Assembly: GCA_038212325.1 (NCBI GenBank)
Contig: JBBQUQ010000076.1
Coordinates: 1-16,397 of the forward strand
Direction of reading: 5' to 3'
Source: CAIVAT01 sp038212325
Lineage (GTDB): Bacteria > Bacteroidota > Bacteroidia > Bacteroidales > FEN-979
Length of the DNA stretch: 16,397 nucleotides
Positions 7,107 through 14,395 of the stretch are shown here, in pieces (the first letter of the stretch is position 1; every line of letters begins with the position of its first letter). Both the position numbers and the translations under genes were made by a program. The notes under the pieces were generated by a model that was not told the DNA's origin, did no database searches, and was given only the letters and a program-made list of their open reading frames with translations.

Positions 7107-7136
7107 CAAAATTAGAACTTATTTTGAACCGAACAA
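7107..7136 (-). promoter_or_regulatory. Distal promoter upstream of the structured RNA
   Basis: On the minus strand TAATTTTG (complement of 7107-7114) matches TAnnTTTG. A TTG (complement of 7134-7136) sits exactly 19 nt upstream. Predicted transcription starts near 7101, right at the first hairpin of the candidate structured RNA. It could drive a small RNA or give a long (about 290 nt) alternative leader for rpsL. Confidence 0.65.
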
Positions 7137-7205
7137 GCAAATTGTGAAAAAAAATTGAAAAATTTACCCCACCCTACATCCCTCCCCAAAAAGGGAGGGA
7201 CTTTC
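7137..7205 (-). terminator. Inverted repeat and T-runs downstream of the methyltransferase gene
   Basis: Arms TCCCTCCC (7179-7186) and GGGAGGGA (7193-7200) pair perfectly with a 6-nt loop. In the sense of the upstream minus-strand gene the hairpin begins 5 nt after its stop codon. It is followed by a G-rich stretch and then T-runs (complement of 7144-7165), not by an immediate U-tract. It may stop transcription from the methyltransferase gene before the distal str promoter. The C-rich arm plus the adjacent ACCCCACCCTA also resembles an intergenic repeat often met in Bacteroidetes genomes, so it may be a repeat recruited as a terminator. Confidence 0.5.
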
Positions 7206-7946
7206 TCATTGCTTGTTTTTTATGATCATCACGGTACCACTGATATCAGGAAGGATAACCTTGTGCTCGGGAATGGTTTTCACGAACTCATCCACTGCCC
7301 TGATGATCCCGGGCCATCTGTAATTATAATCGTGAACCATGATGATTCCTCCAGGGGATAATAAAGGATAAAAGAACTCAAGACCGGCTTTGGTAGGATT
7401 GTACAGATCGGCATCCAGGTTGACCATGGCCACCTGCCCGGTAAAATTAACGGCACTTTGCGGAAAATATCCCTGGTGAATAATAATATTGTGATTGCCG
7501 TCAATTTTTTTTAGCACCGACTGAACGCTTGTATCCTTAAAATTATCGGGCGTATAGGTAGCTGCCTCACCGGTTTCCATCTGCAAGTCCAAAGCGGTAA
7601 AACCCGAAAAGGTATCGAACAGGTGAAATGGCCGGGCAGGGTCGAGGTGATGGATTATCCGGGCACTTTCACCTTGGTACACCCCCAGTTCAACGAATAC
7701 TCCCGCAACCTGGTCAATTTTCAACCGTTCAACCTGGAACCACCAGTTGAAAAAACGGATCTTATCCGCGTAAGCACGTTTCATCTTTTTCAGCAAAGGT
7801 GACACCTGGCCGTTTTTTAAGGCATAGGTCCATTGAACCGGCTCACGGTCACGGCTGAAATATACAATCCAGATATATCTTATAAATAATATGATGAGTA
7901 TAAGAACCAGGGTATAGTTGATAACCTGGAAGAGTGATAAACCCAT
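7206..7946 (-). CDS. TylF/MycF-like class I SAM-dependent O-methyltransferase with N-terminal membrane helix
   Basis: This 246-aa protein looks like a metal-dependent O-methyltransferase of the macrocin O-methyltransferase (TylF) family. The SAM-binding motif FVELGVYQGESAR is at about residues 84-96 and LFDTFSGF at 109-116. Acidic metal/substrate residues lie in LDADLYNPT (Asp178, Asp180) and HDYNY (Asp206), followed by WPGIIRAVDEF, a family pattern. Unusually, residues 8-30 form a strongly hydrophobic segment followed by Arg/Asp-rich sequence, so the enzyme is probably anchored in the inner membrane with the catalytic domain in the cytoplasm. TylF-family members act on sugars of macrolides or on glycan and polyketide substrates; the substrate here is unknown. 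It stands alone, divergent from pcrA. A minus-strand TATTTTTG box lies about 17 nt upstream of the start. Confidence 0.8.
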   Translation of the reverse strand: MGLSLFQVINYTLVLILIILFIRYIWIVYFSRDREPVQWTYALKNGQVSPLLKKMKRAYADKIRFFNWWFQVERLKIDQVAGVFVELGVYQGESARIIHHLDPARPFHLFDTFSGFTALDLQMETGEAATYTPDNFKDTSVQSVLKKIDGNHNIIIHQGYFPQSAVNFTGQVAMVNLDADLYNPTKAGLEFFYPLLSPGGIIMVHDYNYRWPGIIRAVDEFVKTIPEHKVILPDISGTVMIIKNKQ

Positions 7947-7962
7947 AAAATAAAATATCTGG

Positions 7963-7970
7963 CAAAAATA
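7963..7970 (-). promoter_or_regulatory. Possible -7 box for the methyltransferase gene
   Basis: The minus strand reads TATTTTTG, a match to TAnnTTTG. No TTG is found at the ideal 19-nt spacing (GAA instead of CAA on the plus strand at 7990). Transcription would begin about 10 nt before the start codon at 7946. Confidence 0.4.
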
Positions 7971-8070
7971 GATATTTTTAATGAAGGTGGAAAGACATTT
8001 CTACCCACCCCTACTCCTTCTAAAATCAGGAATGATAGACCGTAATTCGACATAGTCTGCAATTTTCGGT

Positions 8071-8078
8071 TATTTTTG
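8071..8078 (+). promoter_or_regulatory. Possible -7 box for pcrA
   Basis: TATTTTTG matches TAnnTTTG and lies 16 nt before the pcrA ATG at 8095, so the leader would be only about 10 nt. A clear -33 TTG is lacking; the nearest is TTC at 8046-8048 with 22-nt spacing. The 148-nt divergent spacer holds this box, the opposite box at 7963-7970, and a C-rich stretch at 8001-8020. Confidence 0.4.
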
Positions 8079-8094
8079 CAGTTCAAAATTATCT

Positions 8095-10419
8095 ATGTCG
8101 AAAAACATCCTTAACGAACTCAATGAAGCCCAGCGTGCGGCAGTAGTGGCAACCGAAGGCCCGGTAATGGTGATCGCCGGCGCGGGTTCCGGAAAAACCA
8201 GGGCGCTCACCTACCGCGTGGCTCATCTCGTCGAAAAAGGGGTAGATCCCTTTCACATTCTTGCCCTCACCTTTACCAACAAGGCTGCCCGGGAAATGAA
8301 GGACCGAATCATCCACCTTGTTGGGCCGGAGGCCAAAAATGTATGGATGGGAACCTTTCACTCGGTATTCGCCAGGGTGCTGCGAATTGAAGGCCATTTG
8401 CTTGGATATCCGCCAAATTACACCATCTATGATACGGACGACACCAAAAGGGTCATTAAAAACCTGATCAAAGAGAACAACCTTGATGATAAGGTTTACC
8501 AGCCAGGCTATATCCTTCACCGGATCTCCTCGGCCAAAACAAGCCTGCTCTCGGCAGAGGATTATAACGAAAATCCTGAACTAAAAGAGTTCGATGCCTC
8601 TGCAGGCAAGCCGCAGACGGGACTCCTCTATACGCAATACCAGGGAAGGCTGCGGCGGGCATCGGCCATGGATTTTGACGACCTGCTGTTCAACATGAAT
8701 ATCCTGTTGCGTGACTTCCCGGATATTTTATACAAGTACCAGCAGAAATTCCATTACATCCTGGTCGATGAGTACCAGGATACCAATTTTGCCCAATACC
8801 TGATCATTAAAAAGCTTGCCGCCAACAATGAGAATATCTGTGTGGTAGGCGACGACGCGCAGAGCATTTATGCCTTCAGGGGCGCTAATATCCAGAACAT
8901 CCTGAATTTCAAAAGCGACTACCCCGACCACCAGGTTTTCAAACTGGAACAGAATTACCGGTCGACCAAAACCATTGTCAATGCTGCAAATAAGATCATA
9001 GAAAACAACAAACACCAGATCTTCAAAGAGATATGGACCGACAATGAAGAGGGTTCCCGCATACAGCTCATCAAGGCTTCAACCGACAATGAGGAGGCGA
9101 ATCTGGTGGCGCAATCAATCTTTGAGAACAAGATGAACAATCAGCTGCAAAATACAGCCTTCGCCATACTGTACCGAACCAACGCTCAGTCGCGGGCCCA
9201 TGAGGAGGCATTGCGCAGGCTCAACATTCCCTGCCGGATTTACGGAGGAATCTCATTTTACCAGCGAAAGGAGGTAAAGGACCTCCTCTCCTATTTCCGC
9301 CTCACCATTAATCACCGCGATGAGGATGCATTGCTTCGCGTGATCAATTTCCCGGCACGGGGGATCGGGAAGACGACCCTGGAAAGACTCATTGTCATGG
9401 CGGATGAGCACAAAAAGAGTATTTTCGAGATAATTGAAAATCCGGCTGATAACAATATCCGGCTGCCGGAAGGAACATCGCAGAAGGTATTTGGATTTGT
9501 GACTATGATCAAAAGCTTCACCGCTCTGCTGAATTCGAAAAACGCTTTTGAACTGGCCAAGCACATTGCAGGATCCTCGGGGCTGATGAAAGAACTTTAC
9601 GATGATAAAACCCCCGAAGGAGTAAGCCACTTCGAAAACCTTGAAGAGTTGCTCAACGCCATCAGGGAATTTTCGGAATCGCCCCGCACCAATCTCGAAA
9701 CCGGCGAACTCGAAGCGAATGTGGTTCGCACGCTTGATGAATTCATGCAGGATATTGCCCTGCTCACGGATGCCGACAAAGGAGATCCGTATGACCTTTA
9801 CCGTGTTACCCTGATGTCGATCCATGCAGCGAAAGGTCTTGAATTTCCGTATGTTTACGTGGTCGGAATGGAGGAGAACCTCTTCCCGAGCATACAATCG
9901 CTGAATTCGCGCAGCGACCTTGAAGAAGAACGCCGCCTTTTTTATGTGGCTGTAACCCGTGCCCGGCAAAAACTCACCCTCTCTTATGCCGAAAACAGGT
10001 ACCGGTGGGGAACACCGACCATGTGTGAACCAAGCAGGTTTATCAGCGAAATTCCGGAGGCATTTATCGATTTTCCCAGGAAAATTTCAGGGGCAAAACC
10101 GGCCTTTACATCGGAATATAACTGGTCGGCCAATATGCCTGGGGTGAGCATGCCTCAGAAAAAGCCCGTTGTGCCGAAGAATTTCCAGAAATTATCCAAC
10201 AGCGAAAATAAGCCGGACAGGGCTGCTGCGCATGATGGCCCGCCATCGGACGTTGAGGAGATCCAAACCGGCATGGAGGTGATGCATGAGCGTTTCGGCA
10301 AAGGCAAAGTGGTGAACATTGAAGGGTTTGGGTCGAATAAAAAAGCGACGGTTTTTTTCCCGGCGATCGGGCAAAAACAATTACTGCTGAGGTTTGCACG
10401 GCTCAGGATTGTCAGTTGA
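8095..10419 (+). CDS. pcrA: UvrD/PcrA-type superfamily 1A DNA helicase
   Basis: This 774-aa protein is a complete 3'-5' SF1A helicase of the UvrD/PcrA/Rep group, acting in nucleotide excision and mismatch repair and in clearing replication blocks. Motifs in order: Q motif LNEAQRAAV (about 9-17), Walker A GAGSGKT (29-35), ALTFTNKAAREM (Ia), VDEYQDTN (II), VVGDDAQSIYAFRGA (III), LEQNYRS (IV), SIHAAKGLEFPYVYVVGMEENLFPS (V region) and EEERRLFYVAVTRARQKL (VI). The last 50 or so residues (GMEVMHERFGKGKVVNIEG...) form the Tudor-like C-terminal domain known from PcrA/UvrD, which binds RNA polymerase in studied species. The length is close to the family's usual 720-780 aa. It is a single-gene unit followed by a repeat-rich spacer. 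Calling it pcrA rather than uvrD is a naming choice. Confidence 0.93.
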   Translation: MSKNILNELNEAQRAAVVATEGPVMVIAGAGSGKTRALTYRVAHLVEKGVDPFHILALTFTNKAAREMKDRIIHLVGPEAKNVWMGTFHSVFARVLRIEGHLLGYPPNYTIYDTDDTKRVIKNLIKENNLDDKVYQPGYILHRISSAKTSLLSAEDYNENPELKEFDASAGKPQTGLLYTQYQGRLRRASAMDFDDLLFNMNILLRDFPDILYKYQQKFHYILVDEYQDTNFAQYLIIKKLAANNENICVVGDDAQSIYAFRGANIQNILNFKSDYPDHQVFKLEQNYRSTKTIVNAANKIIENNKHQIFKEIWTDNEEGSRIQLIKASTDNEEANLVAQSIFENKMNNQLQNTAFAILYRTNAQSRAHEEALRRLNIPCRIYGGISFYQRKEVKDLLSYFRLTINHRDEDALLRVINFPARGIGKTTLERLIVMADEHKKSIFEIIENPADNNIRLPEGTSQKVFGFVTMIKSFTALLNSKNAFELAKHIAGSSGLMKELYDDKTPEGVSHFENLEELLNAIREFSESPRTNLETGELEANVVRTLDEFMQDIALLTDADKGDPYDLYRVTLMSIHAAKGLEFPYVYVVGMEENLFPSIQSLNSRSDLEEERRLFYVAVTRARQKLTLSYAENRYRWGTPTMCEPSRFISEIPEAFIDFPRKISGAKPAFTSEYNWSANMPGVSMPQKKPVVPKNFQKLSNSENKPDRAAAHDGPPSDVEEIQTGMEVMHERFGKGKVVNIEGFGSNKKATVFFPAIGQKQLLLRFARLRIVS

Positions 10420-10420
10420 T

Positions 10421-10495
10421 TTACGATTGAACAAGAATGACGAATGACGATTGAAAGGACAAGTGTGGAATTTAGATTTGCGATTTGGGATTGCC
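10421..10495. repeat. Degenerate short tandem repeats between pcrA and the DUF4290 gene
   Basis: ACGATTGAA occurs at 10423-10431 and again at 10447-10455, in each case followed within a few bases by ACAAG. AATGACGA is repeated in tandem at 10436-10443 and 10443-10450. Then come GATTTGCGATTTGGGATTG-type heptamer steps at about 10474-10493. This low-complexity pattern resembles the decayed tandem repeats found in intergenic spacers of many Bacteroidetes. I see no coding potential in it. Confidence 0.5.
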
Positions 10496-10512
10496 GGCTT
10501 TTCTTTCTCCTC

Positions 10513-10542
10513 TTGTTCATTGGTACTTTTTTTGTACTTTTG
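10513..10542 (+). promoter_or_regulatory. Promoter of the DUF4290-murA unit
   Basis: TTG at 10513-10515, an exact 19-nt spacer, and TACTTTTG at 10535-10542 give a full match to the Bacteroidetes -33/-7 consensus. Transcription should start near 10549, about 8 nt before the likely TTG start codon. This makes the mRNA nearly leaderless and rules out any start codon upstream of the promoter. Confidence 0.8.
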
Positions 10543-10556
10543 CAAAAAACTACATT

Positions 10557-11228
10557 TTGAACGAACAAATAGAATACAACACCACCCGCGAGATGATGCT
10601 TGTCCCGGAATATGGCCGTAACATCCAGCGGATGATACAGTTCTGCTGTACCATTGAAGACCGTGACAAACGTAACATGACAGCAAAATTCATTATCGGT
10701 GTAATGGCGGAACTTCACCCGATTGTTAAAGAATCTGGTGATTATAAGCACAAATTGTGGGACCATCTTTTCATTATTGCCGATTTCAAGCTCGATGTGG
10801 ATGCGCCTTACCCTCCCCCGCCTCCTCTTTCCCTCAGCACCAAGCCTGAGCATCTCTCATATCATGACAAGGAAATCGAATTCAAACATTATGGCAAAAA
10901 TATTGCCCTGATGATTGAAAAAGCTTCGGAATATGAAGAAGGTGATGAGAAAGACGCGCTGATCAAGGCGATTGCCAACCACATGAAGAAATCTTACCTG
11001 AACTGGAACCGTGAGTCGGTGAATGACGAACTGATTGAAAAACACCTTAGTGTACTCTCAAAAGACCAGCTCAAGCTTAAACAGGATTTCAGGTTTACCC
11101 ACACCAACGATATTCTTGCACAAAACCAGAAACGGAAACCATTCCGCCAGGGCCCGGAACGGAATTTCAACAAGCAAGGCCATCCAAAACAGAATTTTAA
11201 CAACCGCGGCCGGAATAAGCCCCAATGA
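10557..11228 (+). CDS. DUF4290 family protein of unknown function
   Basis: The protein (223 aa from a TTG start) matches my memory of DUF4290, a family found in Bacteroidetes and commonly placed directly upstream of murA. Typical segments are EYNTTRE...LVPEYGRNIQ, CTIEDRDKRN, HKLWDHLFIIADFKLDVDAPYP, LSTKPEHLSYHDKEIEFKHYGKNI and IANHMKKSYLNWN. The function is unknown and no catalytic motif stands out. I chose the TTG at 10557 because the first in-frame ATG of the open frame (10485) lies upstream of the promoter, while the next ATG (10593) would cut into the conserved EYNT segment. The C-terminal 40 residues are basic and rich in Asn, Gln, Arg and Gly (for example NFNNRGRNKPQ), probably disordered and possibly nucleic-acid binding. 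A run of five prolines lies at about residue 85. The stop overlaps the murA start (ATGA). Confidence 0.8.
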   Translation: MNEQIEYNTTREMMLVPEYGRNIQRMIQFCCTIEDRDKRNMTAKFIIGVMAELHPIVKESGDYKHKLWDHLFIIADFKLDVDAPYPPPPPLSLSTKPEHLSYHDKEIEFKHYGKNIALMIEKASEYEEGDEKDALIKAIANHMKKSYLNWNRESVNDELIEKHLSVLSKDQLKLKQDFRFTHTNDILAQNQKRKPFRQGPERNFNKQGHPKQNFNNRGRNKPQ

Positions 11229-12535
11229 GTTCCTTTGAAATCATCGGAGGGAGAAAACTAAGCGGAGAAATAATTCCCCAGGGCGCCAAAAATGAAGCGC
11301 TGCAGGTCATTTGTGCCTGCCTCCTTACTTCCGAAAAGGTTACCATTCACAACTTACCCGATATACGGGATGTGAACAAACTCATCGAATTACTGGCATC
11401 CATTGGCGTTCTTATCTCCAGGCCCGAAAAATCTACGGTTGTCTTTGAAGCAAAGGAGATCAATTTCGATTATCTTCTAACGAAAGATTTTCATGAAAAG
11501 GCAGGCAGTCTCCGCGGATCCATCATGATCCTTGGACCTATGCTGGCCAGATACGGAAAAGGATTCGTACACACACCCGGGGGAGATAAAATCGGACGGC
11601 GCCGGCTCGACACCCATTTCCTGGGGCTCGAAAAGCTGGGTGCAAATTTCGAATATCACCCGAAAGATCAGCTATATACAGTTACAGCTACCCGCCTCAC
11701 GGGGGCTTACATGCTACTTGATGAGGCTTCGGTTACCGGAACTGCTAACATCCTGATGGCAGCAGTTATGGCTGAGGGTTCCACCACCATCTTTAATGCA
11801 GCCTGCGAGCCTTACATTTCCCAGCTCTGTAACATGCTGGTCGGCATGGGAGCAAAAATCGACGGGATCGGATCAAACTTGCTGATAATTAACGGAGTTA
11901 AGGAGCTTCATGGTTGCAAACACACCCTGTTGTCGGATATGATTGAAATCGGCAGCTTCATCGGTCTTGCCGCCATGACCGGCTCGGAAATCACAATTAA
12001 AAATGTCAATTACCAGCAACTTGGCCTGATCCCGGATGTATTCAAGCGCATGGGGATCAATATTCAGAAACATAACGACGACATTTACATTCCCGCTCAG
12101 GAACACTATGAAGTTGAGACCTTCATGGACGGATCCATCATGACCATCGCCGATGCCCCCTGGCCGGGATTTACGCCTGACCTTATCAGCATCATTCTGG
12201 TTATAGCAACGCAGGCAAAGGGAAGTGTGCTCGTTCATCAGAAAATGTTCGAAAGCAGGCTCTTTTTTGTGGATAAACTCATTGACATGGGCGCCAGAAT
12301 CATACTTTGCGATCCGCACCGGGCAACGGTGATTGGCCTCGACCACCAATACAAATTAAGAGGTATCCGCATGTCTTCACCCGATATACGGGCAGGCGTT
12401 GCGCTGTTAATCTCAGCATTATCAGCAGAAGGCACAAGTATCATCGACAATATTGAACAGATCGATCGTGGTTACCAGGAAATCGACCTCCGGCTTCAAA
12501 AGCTCGGTGCCCGGATCCGCAGGATTAACGGCTGA
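11225..12535 (+). CDS. murA: UDP-N-acetylglucosamine 1-carboxyvinyltransferase (MurA), Asp-type active site
   Basis: MurA (436 aa) transfers enolpyruvate from PEP to UDP-GlcNAc in the cytoplasm, the first committed step of peptidoglycan synthesis. The EPSP-synthase-like fold is evident. Conserved residues include Lys22-Asn23 (GAKNEA), Arg126 (equivalent to E. coli Arg120), Asp319 in TPDL (E. coli Asp305) and Arg415 in DRGYQEIDLRL (E. coli Arg397). The usual catalytic Cys of the PGGC motif (E. coli Cys115) is Asp121 here (TPGGDKIGRRRLD). Asp at this site keeps activity in other bacteria but removes the covalent target of fosfomycin, so intrinsic fosfomycin insensitivity is predicted. It overlaps the DUF4290 gene by 4 nt and is cotranscribed with it. 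A 73-nt spacer follows. Confidence 0.97.
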   Translation: MSSFEIIGGRKLSGEIIPQGAKNEALQVICACLLTSEKVTIHNLPDIRDVNKLIELLASIGVLISRPEKSTVVFEAKEINFDYLLTKDFHEKAGSLRGSIMILGPMLARYGKGFVHTPGGDKIGRRRLDTHFLGLEKLGANFEYHPKDQLYTVTATRLTGAYMLLDEASVTGTANILMAAVMAEGSTTIFNAACEPYISQLCNMLVGMGAKIDGIGSNLLIINGVKELHGCKHTLLSDMIEIGSFIGLAAMTGSEITIKNVNYQQLGLIPDVFKRMGINIQKHNDDIYIPAQEHYEVETFMDGSIMTIADAPWPGFTPDLISIILVIATQAKGSVLVHQKMFESRLFFVDKLIDMGARIILCDPHRATVIGLDHQYKLRGIRMSSPDIRAGVALLISALSAEGTSIIDNIEQIDRGYQEIDLRLQKLGARIRRING

Positions 12536-12608
12536 CAATTTGTCGCAAATCTTCAACTGGCAGGTTTTTTGATATCTCAAACCCGAATTTTATTCGAATA
12601 CAATTTTT

Positions 12609-13202
12609 ATGATCCGCAAAATCAAAAAGAACGAAAAACACAAGATGAAAACTACAGATACAAAAAAGCATGCCTATGATGAGGCAACTGAGCAGGAGCA
12701 AGCCGATAATATGCCGCTTTCTGAAAGTGCTCCATTCAATATTCCCCATGAAGGTGATTTAGAACCCGGCAAGCAATATGCCGAGCTCAATGATAAATAC
12801 CTTCGCCTGTATTCAGATTTTGACAACTTCAGGAAACGCACGTTGAAAGAGAAGGTGGAACAGAGCAAGTATGCGTCTGCTGATGTCATTATCAAACTGT
12901 TACCTGTGCTCGATGATTTTGACCGGGCCATCAAGGCATTTGATGCCACCACGGACGCGGGGCGGGCACTCATGGATGGTATTATACTGATTTTCAATAA
13001 ATTCACATCAGTTCTCTATCAGCAAGGCTTGCAGCCAATGAGATCGACAGGCGAATCTTTTGACACGGATTTTCACGAAGCCATTACCAACCTTCCCGCC
13101 CCTACACCGGAACAAAAAGGAAAAATCATGGATGAGATTGAAAAAGGGTACCTCCTCAACGGAAAAGTGATCAGGTACGCCAAAGTTATTGTTGGTAGTT
13201 AA
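12609..13202 (+). CDS. grpE: GrpE, nucleotide exchange factor of DnaK
   Basis: GrpE (197 aa) releases ADP from DnaK to drive the Hsp70 cycle. An N-terminal polar, low-complexity stretch (about residues 1-50) leads into a coiled-coil region (KQYAELNDKYLRLYSDFDNFRKRTLKEK). The conserved core follows (IIKLLPVLDDFDRAI, FNKFTSVLYQQGLQPM, FDTDFHEAI). The C-terminal beta domain contains GYLLNGKVIRYAKVIV, the family's end motif. The length is normal. An in-frame ATG at 12645 is an alternative start; the first 12 residues are only Lys-rich, so the start is uncertain. I found neither a CIRCE element nor a clear TAnnTTTG box in the 73 nt upstream. It may have an alternative promoter or rely on read-through from murA. 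dnaJ follows after 9 nt. Confidence 0.95.
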   Translation: MIRKIKKNEKHKMKTTDTKKHAYDEATEQEQADNMPLSESAPFNIPHEGDLEPGKQYAELNDKYLRLYSDFDNFRKRTLKEKVEQSKYASADVIIKLLPVLDDFDRAIKAFDATTDAGRALMDGIILIFNKFTSVLYQQGLQPMRSTGESFDTDFHEAITNLPAPTPEQKGKIMDEIEKGYLLNGKVIRYAKVIVGS

Positions 13203-13211
13203 CACCTTTAT

Positions 13212-14384
13212 ATGTCAAAAAGAGATTATTACGAGATACTGGAAGTAAGTAAAAGCGCATCACCGGAAGAGTTGAAAAAGGCCTACCGCAAGCAAGCCAT
13301 AAAATTCCACCCGGACAAGAATCCGGGGAAGAAAGATATGGAGGAAAAATTCAAGGAGGCTGCTGAAGCATATGAGGTTCTGAGCGATCCGAACAAACGC
13401 CAGCGGTATGACCAGTATGGCCATGCGGGCGTCGGTAATGGCGGCGGGCGTGGCGGGTATAGCGGTGGTGGCATGAGCATGGAAGATATTTTCAGCCACT
13501 TCGGCGATATTTTTGGTGGTGGCGGGAATGATCCATTCAGTTCATTTTTTGGCGGCAGCGGAGGAGGCAGAAGGGGAAAAACCGTGAACCGCGGGTCGAA
13601 CCTGCGGGTAAAGGTAAAACTGACGCTCGAGGAGATTTCCCTGGGAGTTGAGAAAAAAATCAAAGTAAACAAATACCTGGCGTGCACCACATGCAAGGGC
13701 ACCGGCGCCAAAGGGGGAAGCTCCTATTCCACTTGCTCCGCCTGCCGTGGCTCCGGCCATGTTTCCAGGGTCACATCCACGTTCCTGGGCCAGATGCAAA
13801 CCACCCAGACCTGTCCGAATTGCGGCGGGGAGGGACAGATCATTACAGATAAATGCACCGACTGCGCCGGAAATGGCGTGGTTAAAGGTGAAGAAGTCAT
13901 CTCCATCCGAATTCCTGCAGGCGTTTCCGAAGGAATGCAGCTTTCAATGGGAGGCAAGGGCAATGCAGCTGCCCGCGGAGGTGTTGCCGGCGATCTCCTG
14001 ATCCAGATCGAGGAGGTTCGGCATGACCGGTTTGAACGCGACGGAAACAACCTGCTTTTCAACCACTATATAACATTTTCAGAAGCAGCAATCGGCGGGA
14101 ACACTGAAGTTCCAACCCTCGATGGAAAAGTTAAAATTAAAATTGAACCGGGAACCCAAAGCGGAAAAGTTTTAAGGCTTCGCGGTAAGGGACTGACCAG
14201 CATCAATGGGTACGAAGGAAAAGGTGACCTGCTGATCAACCTCAATATATGGACCCCGAAGACCTTGTCAAAGGAAGAAAAAATCATCCTCGAAAAATTA
14301 GGCAATTCGGAAAATTTCAAACCTGCACCGGGAGAACGCGATAAGGGCTTCTTTTCCAGGATGAAGGATCTTTTTGACCAATAA
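13212..14384 (+). CDS. dnaJ: DnaJ, Hsp40 co-chaperone (type I)
   Basis: DnaJ (390 aa) delivers unfolded substrates to DnaK and stimulates its ATPase. The J domain spans residues 1-70 with the HPD motif at 33-35. A Gly/Phe-rich linker follows (about 73-128, with MEDIFSHFGDIFGGGG). Four CxxCxGxG-type zinc repeats begin at Cys158, Cys175, Cys201 and Cys215 (CTTCKGTG, CSACRGSG, CPNCGGEG, CTDCAGNG), so both zinc sites are complete. The C-terminal substrate-binding domains follow (IRIPAGVSEGMQL, GDLLIQIEEVRHDRFERDGNNLL, LRLRGKG). This is a full-length type I DnaJ. It is 9 nt downstream of grpE and 11 nt upstream of the ABC ATPase gene, so all are probably one transcript. Confidence 0.98.
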   Translation: MSKRDYYEILEVSKSASPEELKKAYRKQAIKFHPDKNPGKKDMEEKFKEAAEAYEVLSDPNKRQRYDQYGHAGVGNGGGRGGYSGGGMSMEDIFSHFGDIFGGGGNDPFSSFFGGSGGGRRGKTVNRGSNLRVKVKLTLEEISLGVEKKIKVNKYLACTTCKGTGAKGGSSYSTCSACRGSGHVSRVTSTFLGQMQTTQTCPNCGGEGQIITDKCTDCAGNGVVKGEEVISIRIPAGVSEGMQLSMGGKGNAAARGGVAGDLLIQIEEVRHDRFERDGNNLLFNHYITFSEAAIGGNTEVPTLDGKVKIKIEPGTQSGKVLRLRGKGLTSINGYEGKGDLLINLNIWTPKTLSKEEKIILEKLGNSENFKPAPGERDKGFFSRMKDLFDQ

Positions 14385-14395
14385 AAAACTGATTT

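Noticed and set aside
9253..9969. A 238-codon minus-strand open frame inside pcrA
   Set aside because: It is antisense to the conserved helicase motifs; the protein has no recognisable features. A shadow of pcrA codon use.
10155..10853. A 232-codon minus-strand open frame spanning the pcrA end, the spacer and the DUF4290 start
   Set aside because: It crosses two plus-strand genes and a strong plus-strand promoter and has no family-like motifs.
12536..12608. Searched the grpE upstream spacer for CIRCE, a promoter or a terminator
   Set aside because: Only a weak CGAAT-TTT-ATTCG hairpin (12584-12596) and a T-run (12564-12569) were seen. Neither meets a reasonable standard for a regulatory call.
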